A DNA stretch of 64,000 nucleotides from Oscheius dolichura (lineage: Eukaryota > Nematoda > Chromadorea > Rhabditida > Rhabditidae), in contig OW051496.1 in assembly GCA_932521035.1 (NCBI GenBank), forward strand, positions 10,044,001 to 10,108,000. Direction: 5' to 3'. The position numbers and the translations under genes are program-made. The notes under the pieces are model-generated. The model did no database searches, was not told the DNA's origin, and was given only the letters and a program-made list of their open reading frames with translations. This document shows, one piece after another, positions 1 to 10,048 of the stretch. Positions within the stretch are counted from its first letter, which is position 1. Each line of letters opens with the position of its first letter.

Positions 1-464
1 AGTTTTCCCGGTTCCTAATCCTTATTTATCTACAGTAGAAATTGATGCAAAAAACGGGGGTCTAATGGCTATATTTGGGTGTAATTTTAATCTGTAAACA
101 CAATAGCTTGAAATATATTCTATTGACGGTGCTATCCAATCCTTTCTAGGCACAGTTTCCAGCCTTCTGTTGTCAATGTCATTATTTCCTTCTTCTTTTC
201 TTTGTATACTTTCAGGTTAAAGTGATACAAATTGTAAAATGATGAACTCCCAGCATAATTCACATATAGAAAAGAATAAAAATTTAAAAATTATATAGCT
301 GTCCCAAAAGAGTTTTTATTAAATGTTTATTGTCCGTAAATAAAGCACAATTTCGGTGAGAAGTTTAGTTACAGGACCACGGAATTGGGTGTGAAGTCGG
401 AACCGATACTGATTTGGCGGTCTTGGGTGGCATGGAGAAGAAATCAAGGATGACTGCGGCCGCT
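1..464. other. No gene seen
   Basis: AT-rich sequence without an open frame or splice pattern that I can support. It lies downstream of the minus-strand F-box pseudogene. An ATTAAA-like and other A-rich stretches occur on both strands, but none can be tied to a transcript. Confidence 0.5.
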
Positions 465-1539
465 TCAACGGAGTTGGGTTGCCAGGTTGAAACGGTGTCC
501 GAGTTCCTTGTAGACCAGGGGTTTATACAGGAAATCCGTCTGAAATTTAGTCACCAGAAATTTACAGATAGAGTGGCCAAGTGGAATCTTCATAGTTATT
601 TCATCTGTAGTGGTCTGGCCGTGTCTGATCGTGATCCGGGTTTCGTCTACTATTGGTTTAAAGCCACGGAATTCGTTTCGCCAATCGTTAGGAGATGGTA
701 TTTCCTGCCCTGGGCCAAAACTGGAATGGCGAAATTTACCCAGGTCAGGTAGGGAATTAGAGCGAAGCAACTGAAAAACAAGCTTCTATTCCATTTTGCT
801 AGAGTTACTTTTAGAAGAGCTTTGGAAAAGTTGAAGTAATCAGAATTGGCACATCGACCCGATTGCACTTTGACTTTACAAAATCTAGGCAAGAGTCGCT
901 CGATAACCAGCAACGTATCATCCGGGTTTAAATTCAGATGTACTCTAACTTCTTTCTAAACGGGAGAATTAAAAATTTGAAGCTTGCTCACCAATTGCTT
1001 TGAATGAAAGAGAGCTTCAAATCGATCTGAGTCCTGACTATCAATGTCTACAGAACTAGGGTTTAGGATTTTCAGCACTTCCACAGATTGATCCTTGCTC
1101 AGTGTCGGTGAGCGCGAATTAAAGAACAATGCCCTACATGTGATACGGCTATTCTTAAGCGTCTGACAGTATTGCTCGAAATCGGCTTCGTCCTCTAAAA
1201 ATTGGTGGATATAAACAAGTGAGCTGACTGACCAGGAGTTATGAAGAGTTTCTTGAATTGAACTCCGTAAATATTTAAACATTTGAGACTTCTTTTGCCA
1301 GCGAATCGACTGATCATAGAATTCCGATCCCAGGTAAAGTCCGAGTGAATTATTATGTTTCGATTGGTTCGAACGAGCCCCTCCATGGCCCGGCATGTCT
1401 GCTGCAGGCGGAAGTAGCTCCTCCATTCAAACTGGAAATATCGAAAGCCAAATAAAAACGGAACCTTTTTGATGATCTTCTCCAGAAGGATGAGATGAAG
1501 ATCTGTTAAAAATCTCGCAGTCGTCGCTGATCCCTGCAT
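465..1539 (-). pseudogene. F-box / FTH (FBXA-type) protein, degraded
   Basis: Read on the minus strand from the ATG at 1537-1539, the first frame gives an F-box-like segment. It has leucine- and isoleucine-rich helices (LHLILLEKIIKK) followed by RLQQTCRAMEGLV. The reading then has to move to a second frame at about 1355-1375, where family-like sequence continues (LGLYLGSEFYDQ, then LSKDQSVEVLKILNPSS). An in-frame TAG lies at 956-958, yet the same frame stays family-like beyond it (NPDDTLLVIERLLPRF). A canonical 38-base intron (771-808, GTAACT...TTTTTCAG) leads to a last exon, 465-770. F-box plus FTH/DUF38 proteins are substrate adaptors of SCF ubiquitin ligases and are greatly expanded and often pseudogenised in Caenorhabditis. 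Family assignment is by pattern only. With a frameshift and a stop it is most likely a pseudogene, although sequencing error could explain either defect. Confidence 0.6.
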
Positions 1540-2727
1540 TCTTCAGTAGAGACGCGCTTCTTCCCTTTGTTAGCTAGAATGCCAAACGAAATTGGGCGTA
1601 TCGATTACCAGCACAATTATTGATTTTGTAACCCTGCCACTCTCTTGTTGAGACCCAAGACAGAGCCTGATCAGGTGCTATGGTTCTACTCTGAAAGCCG
1701 AATAGACCCCCTAATACAGTGGCGGACAAAAGTTTTCGGTACAAATCTCTGGGTTCCTTTAAAAGAACTGTCAGGGACCAAGTGGTACTGATCATTTGAC
1801 CCTGAGCAGTCGAGTCCCAAGCGACTGAATGCATATGGGGCCTATTATCTATCCAATTTTTCGTTTCGGGGTCATTTGTGCTTATTTTACGAATCATGTA
1901 GCCTTTTCCATCTTTTCTCTCGCAAAAAGCTAGCAAACTAACTCGGTATAGGCTTAAAAAATTCGTCGTTTTCTCCTGATCACGGTGATATGTTTATTTT
2001 TGCATATGGACGTTGGAATCACGAGAAAATTGCATTTTTATCTGAAAGTCATAAATGCGTTCCATTTCTGTGATCATGATCGTTGCGGGACCCCATCAAG
2101 GTCCTGGCAAAGCAATTAGCACAGGTAGCATTCAATTTGTCGTCATCCACTACAGCTGCAAATGGCAATTCCTCAGCAACAGTTACCATATTTTGAAACT
2201 GAAAAATGTCTAATAGTTTAATCATAAAAGCTTAAATTTTAAGGATGTATGGCTATTAGAAAAGCCTGTAAAAAAAGCTGCTTTCAAAAGAGGGAGCTCG
2301 GTCATTTGCGCTTTGGAGCGCGTTTCAGTCTACGCTGAGAGAAATTTATTGGATGTGTCATAGAATCTGATCCAAATGAATATCTACAAAATAAAGCATG
2401 ATTCCAGGGCTGAAGAGCGTTAGTACTTTCTTTTCCTCTTTTTGGGAGAGAAGGCTGATTCACTATTTGTTTCACTAATCAACCGTCTTAAGTTATCGTG
2501 ACGATTGTCTGTTCCAATATATCTTGCTCGTAAAAGGGTAGTTACACTAGGCTGTAAAAGACCATGTGATTCACGTTATGTGATTAATTTTACCTGGTAG
2601 CATCTTTTCGCTGAAGGAGTCGGCGCTGATTCACCCATCCTCTTCTGTAGCCCTTTATCAGTTTGTTTCGAAGAACTTCTTTATCGGGTACCTTTAAAAG
2701 AGAGCACCAAGAAATGTTATCAGCATC
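1540..2727. other. Region between F-box pseudogene and lectin gene
   Basis: The only longer frame is 1574-1936 on the minus strand (120 codons, opening at a TTG, not an ATG). It matches no family I recognise and could be a stray exon of a neighbouring minus-strand gene or chance. From 1937 to 2727 I see no gene. The last 100 bases before 2728 should hold the promoter and any trans-splice acceptor of the lectin gene; several candidate AG sites exist but none stands out. Confidence 0.4.
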
Positions 2728-4235
2728 ATGCGCTCTTTCTTATGCTTCCTCCTGTTATCGGCAATTGCCTACGGTAAGAGCCTAACACATTGTAACGGGA
2801 TCATTTTATTCAGCTTATACCTGCCTTCCGGACTATCATCTCACGGGCGTTGATAGGAACTCCAAGTATTATTGCTATAAGGTATGGAATGGGGAAAAGT
2901 GTTCTATAGTCCATTTCCAACGGATATTTCTCGGAAAACCCTCTCCGCTACGGGACCAGAATGCTTTCAAACCTGGTCTTGTAGCGGGGACGCGCCGCCA
3001 AATTTGAATCTTTTTCTCAAAACTAGTGCTACCCTACATTTGTCTCTTCGAGACCTTTTAACCAAACGGCGAAGAAAAATCGGAAATCCCCATCACTTTT
3101 GCTCAAAAGGTCTCCCGCCGAATGTTTGACCCCCTATACATTATACCGAAATCATTTTCGGTATAATGTCACTTTTTTTTCCAGGTCTACCAAACCTACT
3201 ACAGTCGACAGCAAGCGGTAGCTCGATGTGCTCAAGACGGTGCAACCCTGGCCACCATTACTTCTGATGACGTAAAGAAATCCCTATAATAACCAGTATT
3301 TTCTCTAGGAAAATCAAATGTACGTGACTGCCGGTCAGGTACCAGGATCCTTGTACTTTGGCTTGAGTTGTATTGACAACGACCACTGTGCATTTGACGA
3401 TGGAACACCCTTCAACATCAAATCCTATAACAACTTTGTCGGCGGAGGACCTAACGGCAACCAAGGCCAATGTGTTACACTACAAACACATGGAAGCGAT
3501 GCCGGCTTCTGGATAAATACACCCTGCACAACCCTAGGCTCGTTTGTCTGTAGCTACAATCCCAATTCGAGTAAGTTTCCCCGTAAATAGCTACTGTATC
3601 TCCGATGTTTCAGTCACCAGCCGACAAAGTGGATGCAACAAACTTGAGCCACAAATACTTCAAGGAGCGAGTGATGTTATTAGGGTAGGTGTCATACGTG
3701 GTACAAGTAACTGCTCGGCAGCCCCAGTATGTCACATCCAAATGGCGCAATGCGAGTTCGATCCCCACAGAGGAAAACTTACAAACCCGTTCTTTGGATG
3801 CATACAATCGTTTCCAAACATAATTGAAAACATAAAAATGGTTTTTTTCAGATCACATCCCCTTACTATCCGGGCGACTACTACGACCAATACGAAACAT
3901 GCTCCTATTTCGTTAAAACAATTTTTGAAATGTACGTTTAAGCCGGTCTTCTAAAACTCTTCCATTACAGTAATCGGCTAAACATAACCTTTACTGCCTT
4001 CGACCTTGACGAGAACGATTCTGTCCGTATTTATGATGGTGGCTACGCGTCCCATGCAAAGTTTCAGCGAGAGTAAGTCTTTTTGTTAATTGAATACAAA
4101 GCAAATTGCAGGTATAAGGGCCAGAAGGATACTCCCTTCAGTGTTGTTACGCTAAGCAGCGAAGCTATGATCACATTCACAAGCTGGGGCAACCGTCAAA
4201 ACGGATTCTCCGCCGTGATCTCAGATTATTTATAG
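2728..4235 (+). CDS. Secreted C-type lectin + CUB domain protein
   Basis: Eight exons join without frame conflict: 2728-2773, 2814-2881, 3185-3271, 3309-3570, 3614-3684, 3852-3931, 3971-4072 and 4112-4235, giving 279 residues. The start is the ATG followed by a clear signal peptide (MRSFLCFLLLSAIAYA). A C-type-lectin-like domain follows (about residues 18-158), with YSRQQAVARC, GATLATI, an FDDG and NF pair near the usual W-x-DG region, and FVCSYNP at its end. No EPN or QPD sugar-binding triplet is visible, so calcium-dependent sugar binding is doubtful. The C-terminal CUB domain starts at SGCNKLEPQIL, then ITSPYYPGDYYDQYETCSY, and ends with VRIYDGG and a TFTSWGN strand. CTLD-CUB proteins are common secreted proteins in nematodes and are often linked to immune or cuticle-surface roles; that role here is inference. 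The 303-base second intron contains a transposon fragment and a hairpin. Confidence 0.88.
3007..3130 (+). mobile_element. MITE-like repeat, copy 1 (truncated)
   Basis: Inside intron 2 of the lectin gene. It shares the core CAAACGGCGAAGAAAAATCG and the CACTTTTGCTCAAAAGGTC segment with four other copies in the window. The left end (TCTTTTTCTCAAAACTAG) resembles the terminal inverted repeat of better copies; the right end is eroded. Non-coding. Confidence 0.6.
3138..3169. repeat. Perfect 14-base inverted repeat (hairpin)
   Basis: Arms ACATTATACCGAAA and TTTCGGTATAATGT flank a TCAT loop. It sits in intron 2 of the lectin gene, immediately after the truncated MITE and 15 bases before the splice acceptor. 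It may be a second tiny element or a remnant; it is not a terminator in this eukaryotic setting. Confidence 0.85.
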
Positions 4236-4354
4236 TAAATAATGAAACGTTTCTGTTGTTAAACCCAAATTTTTCGTATTTTTCGTGGAAAAATATAAAG
4301 ACAGAGAAGTCCGGTAGGGAACAGTCAAGGGACAGATTTGAGCAGTCTTCTAGT

Positions 4355-4499
4355 TCTTTTTCAAGAATAGGGTTACGGTAACGGGTGGCAAAATCTTCCG
4401 CGCGGAACCTTTCGATTTCCAGTCGATTTTTCTTCGCCGTTTGACCCAGAAGAGAAAAATATACGGTAGCTCCAGTTTTTTGAAAAAAGTCTAGGTATT
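4355..4499 (-). mobile_element. MITE-like repeat, copy 2
   Basis: Lies 120 bases downstream of the lectin gene. It begins CTTTTTCAAGAATAGGGTTA and ends near AGTTTTTTGAAAAAAG, with the shared TTTTTCTTCGCCGTTTGACC core, so it is inverted relative to copy 1. An internal stretch (the GCAAAAGTGATCGGG part) is deleted compared with copies 4 and 5. Confidence 0.65.
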
Positions 4500-4925
4500 T
4501 TTGTACTGTCAAAAAGCGAGCAGAGAGCATTTTATGCTGATCCACGGACTCCGTTGCCGCAGGGTGCATTTTTATCCACACGTTAGCGGCAATTTGAAAA
4601 CCCCCACAGTCATTTCTTCTTCTTCTAACCACGTTCTACGCTGGAAATTTTTGTTTTTGGTTTTTTCCCCACGTATTTGCTTTTTCTTTCAGTGTAAAAC
4701 TTTAACAAATCTATATCATAAAAAGAGACGATTCATGTTGTTAGCTCTAATATTTATCAAATTTCATCTACTCATACTGTTTCAATTGATTAGTGGCCGA
4801 TTCTTTCAAGACCATTTTCAGTATACGGTAGACGCCTGGGATTATTGACAGCATTTCGCCACGCCGGGGATAGAACCGCGACAACTCAGATTCCTGCTTT
4901 GATGCAAGCTGCCCACTGCTCCAAG
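4500..4925. other. Intergenic, upstream of the oligopeptidase gene
   Basis: No gene supported. It contains AT-rich stretches and an ATTTTCAG at 4813-4820 that could serve as a trans-splice acceptor for the oligopeptidase mRNA. An in-frame ATG at 4902 offers an alternative start eight codons upstream of the chosen one. Confidence 0.35.
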
Positions 4926-7900
4926 ATGTCTGCCTCAATTGACCCCGCTGTTTACCCATTGGCTAGGAAGGATAAGGAGATTATCGATAACTTCCACGGA
5001 ACCCAGGTACAGTCGATTTCTAACAGAAATTTCCTAAAGAATTTCCCCGTCTCCCTTTTAACATCATCTTTTGATCCTTCGTGATTACTGTAGAAAATAT
5101 CCTATTTCCTTCGGGGTCCTGTAACGAATCTCTAATGAGTCTGCCGTAGTCACTTGGGCCTGGATAAATTACCTTTATTCCTCATTATTACGTAATTTCC
5201 AGGTAGCGGATCCCTATCGCTGGCTAGAAACCCCGGATACCGAGGAAACAAAAAACTTCGTGGATTCTTTAAATGCTATTTCCACGCGATTCTTGGAATC
5301 TGCTCCAAGCCGGGAAACTATGAGGAAAAAGCTCAGAGAACTGACAGATTTTCCTAAATATTCGTGTCCCAATAAAAGGGGCGGCCATTATTACTATGAC
5401 TATAATAGTGGCCTCCAAAATCAAAAGTGAGTTTGAGTTTTTCTTATAAAAATTTGTCCGAATGAGGAAGCAATGGCTAAACGCGCCCGGTTTGAATTTT
5501 TCTTCCTTTCTTAATTTTTGTGGTTTTTTTGTATTTATCAAGTTGAGAGGAAAATTATGAAAAACATTGAAAATACATGAAGAATTTGTGGGTCAAAATG
5601 AACTTTGCCCCGCGTTACCGTATCCCCCAGGTGCTCCATACAATTTCTCCGGACTACCTAACCTGTAAGCTTATTGTAGCGTCCTGGTCCAGACGAAGGA
5701 CCTCAAAGACGAGGGGGTCCCCTTCTTCGATCCCAATGCCGTCAACAGGAATGGGACGACATCCCTTCGGTGAGTCTGACCCAGTGTTACCCCTAAAAAT
5801 ACAATAACCTCCAGAACCGCCGAGTTCTCTCGCGATGGACGAATCTGGGGATATTCGTTGAGTGAAAATGGCAGCGATTGGGCAACCATAAGGGTTTAAT
5901 ATTTTATTATATTTTTTAATAGTTACGTTAACAGTTCAAAACCGCCGAAGGAGTCGATTTGGATGATAAAATTTCCCACGTGAAATTCTGTGAAATCTCT
6001 TGGACCCAAGCCAACGACGGAATATTTTACTCTAAATATCCCGATTATAATGTAAGAGCACCAGTTGAATATATTGTATTTTCTTATTAAATTAAAGGGA
6101 ACGGCCGAGGGCACTTCTTCGAGGAAACTCGAGCATCATTCCCTCTATTTCCATAGACTGGGGACGGATGAAAAAGAGGATATCCTTCTATACCAAAGGC
6201 CAGAGCCGGGCCACATTATGTAATAATACCGAGAAAACTTAAAAATCATCATTTTTAGTTATGGAAACGTTACGGAAGATAGCCGCTTTCTTATCATCCG
6301 AGTCAGCAGAGGCTGCGACCCAAGCAACCTACTGTACTACTATGAGCTCACGGCTAATCCTATAATTAATGGAAAAATAGAACCGTCTCCGCTGTTTGAT
6401 ATATTGGAAGCTAAATATACCGTGGGTTTTAATTACTAGCTTTATTTTCAATAGGGTTTTAGTATGTGGATCACGACGAGGATTCAGTAATGCTCCTGAC
6501 GACCAAAGACGCCCCCATGTTCCGGGTCATTCGGGTGCCTTTCAAGAATCCAAAGAAAGTAAGTCGTCTGACCTAAATTTCCCCCGTTTTCAATCGGGAA
6601 TCTCTTCCGCATACCCCTGGGACGGGGGTTGGAAACTCTACGTCCGGCCAGGATGAAATTGCCCCGGTCATAGCTTATCAAATGCCCGTATTCCCTAGGA
6701 AACACTCCAATCCGGGCACTCTTTTTGTTGCAGATGGTTGAAATAATACCAGAGAAGCCTCGACTCAAGCTGAGATCGGTGAAGCCGATTCAAGGCGGCC
6801 GACTGTTGGTCCACTATATGGAAGATGGGTTCGTGTTGGCTATTCATTACAGTATCCAATGCTTTCAGTCGGCCTTGTATGTCTACTCTAGCAGTGGAAC
6901 CGAATTGTATAAAATTCAGCTGCCAATTGGGTAAGAGTTAACCCCAAAAGCCAGAAAAAGTAGTTGTTTAGCAGTGTTGTCCGTAGCTTCGCAAAGAAAA
7001 GTGAACCAGAAGTATTTGTACAGTTTGAGTCATTCCTTGTCCCGAATATAACCTATCGAATGGATTTTTCAGGAGAGAATGCCGAAAATTGAGGTATAGT
7101 CTATTTCCAAAAAACTCGTGTTGCTGTACTTCGGCACCTTTTGCCTTTTGGCCAAACGGAGAGGAAATCCAGAGAAAATCGAGAGAAATCGAAAATCCCG
7201 ATCACTTTTGCTCAAAAAGTCCCGCGCGGAAGGTTTTGCAGCCCGTTACAGTAGTCCAACTTGTGAAAAATAATTCTTTATAGGAATACCGACGGGTTCA
7301 GCTTCCCGGATTGGATGAATCGCAATTCCAAGTGGAGCAGGTTTTCTTTGAAAGCAAGGATCATACCAAGGTTTGTAAAAGTCACAGCGTCTGATCAGAA
7401 ATTTAGATACCCATGTTTATCATCTCTAATGCTAAAATGGTGAAAGATGGAAGCAATCCAACACTTCTGAAAGGTTACGGGGGTAATTATCGACCATTCT
7501 TTGAAATGTGATCGCTTTCCAGGCTTCAACGATGCCAGCATTCCATATTTCCAAGTTGAAATGTTATTATTTATACAGCATTTTGGCGGAGTTGTTGCTG
7601 TAGCTAATCTCCGCGGTGGTAGGTAATTTTCTTTTTTACGTTTTACGTAACGTCTCTAGTGAGAGTCCCAGGTTGTTTTCCTTTTAAGAATCTTTAATCC
7701 TAGCGACAGGGGGCTATAGTTCTTCTCCAAAAAAACAGGGTTACGGTAACGGGTCGCAAAACCTTTCGCGCGGGACCTTTTGAGCAAAAGTGATCGGGAT
7801 TTTCGATTTCTCTCGATTTTTCTTCGCCGTTTGACCAAAAGGTCCCGAAGAGACAAATATACAGTAGCCGTATTTTTTCAAAACCGATTATAATCTGGGT

Positions 7901-9005
7901 GGTATATACAGTATACCTTTTTTTTCAGTGAATATGGAGAATCCTGGCATGCTGGGGGAATGCGAGAGAAAAAGCAGAATGTCTTCAATGATATGCTGTC
8001 CGCTGCCGAGTACCTCATCCAGGAAAAGTATACGAGCCCTCCAAAGTACTGTATCATTTTAATTTATCTAATAAAATGAGATTTAGACTGGCAATAATGG
8101 GAACGTCCAATGGTGGCCTTCTAATGGCTGCGTGTTTTCAACAAAGGCCTGAACTCTTTGGGGCCGTTATCAACCAAGTTGGGTAGGTTCTTTACCGCCT
8201 CTATTATGTCCCCCTTGATTATAGAATTTTTTATTTATATAAAATAATGTCCCTTTCAGTGTTCTGGATATGCTCCGCTTCCATAAGTTCACCATCGGAT
8301 CCGCTTGGATTCCGGAATACGGAAACCCCGACGATCCAGCTGACTTCCCTTTCCTCTTCAAGTAGGCATATAAATCTTATAGAAAATCACACAATTTTGT
8401 TAGGTACTCCCCCCTCCATCGGCTGAAAATGCCCGAAGGCTGCCAGTGGCCGTCTACTCTTTTGTTAACCGCCGACCATGATGACCGAGTAGTGCCCAGC
8501 CATACATTAAAGTACACAGCCACCATCTATGAAAAAGTTGGTTACCGTATTCTTTTCTCGTATTTATTTACTATTTCTAGGCCAAGGAGCATGCCTGCCA
8601 GAAGAATCCACTCCTCGCAAAGATTGAAGTAGCAGCAGGGCATGGCCCCGGCAAACCGACGAGTAAAAAGGTTGGTTTCTATAGATTACCCTTTCTACTG
8701 TATACCAGCACCGTTTATAGTCCTTTCCAAAAGAATGGGGTTACCGTAACGGGTGGCAAAACCTTCCGCGCAGGACCTTTTGACCAAAAGTGATCGGGAT
8801 TTTCTATTTCTCTCTATTTTTCTTCGCCGTTTGGCCAAAAGGTGCTGAAGAGAGAAATGTACCGTAACCCTATTTTTGGAAAAAGAATTTATCTTATTGA
8901 TATAAGTCTTAAAATTTTGTAAGTAAAGAAGATTTTTAGATAGAAGAAGTTGTCGCCATCTATACCTTCCTGGAACGGGTTCTTGGTCTCACCTGGAAGG
9001 AGTAA
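4926..9005 (+). CDS. Prolyl oligopeptidase (family S9A), one frameshift in exon 10
   Basis: Nineteen exons: 4926-5006, 5203-5426, 5680-5769, 5815-5893, 5935-6051, 6098-6219, 6259-6421, 6463-6558, 6734-6930, 6975-7093, 7284-7370, 7407-7482, 7523-7622, 7929-8045, 8087-8182, 8260-8361, 8404-8536, 8581-8670 and 8940-9005. The product is about 717 residues, close to the family's ~710. The enzyme is a cytosolic serine peptidase that cuts short peptides after proline. The N-terminus ([17 protein letters not shown]) is typical, a seven-bladed propeller fills roughly residues 75-430, and the hydrolase domain follows. The triad is intact: Ser in GTSNGG (codon 8106-8108, residue ~563), Asp in DHDDRVVP (~649) and His in AGHGPGKP (~687). 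The start [11 protein letters not shown] aligns with the family; ATG 4902 is an alternative. Exon 10 holds one base too many: its frame reaches TGA at 7090-7092, while the next exon needs phase 0. This is either a recent inactivation or a sequence error. The exon 6 acceptor (AAAG) is atypical. AATAAA lies at 9106. Confidence 0.93.
7102..7272 (+). mobile_element. MITE-like repeat, copy 3
   Basis: Fills most of oligopeptidase intron 10, immediately after the frameshifted exon. Recognised by TTTTGGCCAAACGGAGAGG, a duplicated ATCGAGAGAAATCGAAAATC and CTTTTGCTCAAAAAGTCCCG. Same orientation as copy 1. Confidence 0.65.
7722..7883 (-). mobile_element. MITE-like repeat, copy 4
   Basis: In oligopeptidase intron 13. 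One of the two most complete copies: it opens CTTCTCCAAAAAAACAGGGT and closes with AGTAGCCGTATTTTTTCAAA, giving imperfect terminal inverted repeats. About 160 bases long and non-coding. Confidence 0.7.
8723..8885 (-). mobile_element. MITE-like repeat, copy 5
   Basis: In oligopeptidase intron 18. The best-preserved ends: CTTTCCAAAAGAATGGGGTT at the left, and a right end whose reverse complement begins CTTTTTCCAAAAATAGGGTT, so terminal inverted repeats of about 24 bases with few mismatches. No target-site duplication could be fixed with certainty. Confidence 0.72.
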
Positions 9006-9464
9006 TTCCCTGTTTCCGAATGATTTATACTTGCTCTAGTCATTTATATGAGTTTACCTGTATGTGCTACAAAATGACTGTGATGTGAAACAGGTCAATT
9101 ACAAGAATAAAAAGCCAGGAAAAAAGACTCAAGTTTGAAGAAAAAGAGATTGAGAAAAAGAGACTCTTTTTTGTACTATGCTTATTAAGCACGTCGTTCT
9201 GCCTAGGCAGAAACAAACCTAGCGTGTATGGATCAAAATGAGGGCGAGAAAATGAGCTGAAATATAAGGTTCTGGGCTTTCGAGTCGGCCTAGCTCTTCC
9301 AAATCATCGATCGGGGAGCTAATTTTTTCTGTTTTGTACATCACTGACATGGGCCCACGTCCTGGCAAAAAATCAGCCAAAACGGCCACTGCAGGTTCGC
9401 GACCTTCCCTTGTAAGGTACTTCCGGTGACTTTCTTGCTCCGCTCTTTTTTGTAGCATCTTCTA
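9006..9464. other. 3' flank of the oligopeptidase gene
   Basis: AATAAA at 9106-9111 is a plausible polyadenylation signal for the upstream gene. A minus-strand open frame at 9219-9458 has no recognisable domain. The region ends at the left breakpoint of the amplified cassette: from 9465 on, the sequence recurs inverted elsewhere in the window. Confidence 0.45.
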
Positions 9465-10048
9465 CTTAAAATTCCATTGAGGGAGACCAATTTTCAGCAC
9501 TTCCTTCCAGTTCAAGAATTCGAATGCTCCGAAGATGACAGCTCTTCTCACGAAGGGCTCCTCCTTCAACGAACAGGGTCACTACAAACAGAACTTTAAA
9601 GAGGACAAAAAACGCATGAAATATTGTGGAGAACTGGCCGCCAGGAGCAGTCGGTTCCAGGGAGTAAAACCTGTTTGGAGGCGGAAGGTCGGCCTTACTC
9701 CGGTGCCGGCATTCTGACGGCTCGTAACCAAGAGAGGGAGTTCTACGGAGCGTAATTCAGGGTCATAAGAGGTGTAGCTTTAATCGTCTACCAATATTTG
9801 GGGAGTAAACTAATTCCTAACCTTATTCAAGAGGTAAACCCTGTGGTTCTGTCCCGTCGCCGGCCTCCAGTCTATATCAACAATTCAGGGGTATTCAGGT
9901 TTATTATTAATCTCAATCCTGTCGAAGACAAGAAGAATAATTGGTTAGTCATTAAATCCCTTTGTAACGACAGATGTTAACCAATGAAATTGACGTGTAG
10001 CTTCTGTCTCCCTAATCTTCTCATTCACTAGCTATTCCGGCGTCGGTC
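9465..10048. other. 5' part of cassette A, no gene seen
   Basis: Short frames at 9535-9717 and 9798-9980 show no domain and no convincing splice context. The stretch should include the promoter of the Lys/Glu-rich gene. It is conserved in copies B (20665-21251) and C (45124-45709). Confidence 0.4.

Noticed and set aside
414-752. Plus-strand 112-codon frame
   Set aside because: No ATG-based start at its beginning, no domain, and it is opposite the last exon of the F-box pseudogene.
9219-9458. Minus-strand 79-codon frame beside the cassette edge
   Set aside because: No recognisable domain and no splice context; it ends a few bases short of the breakpoint by chance.
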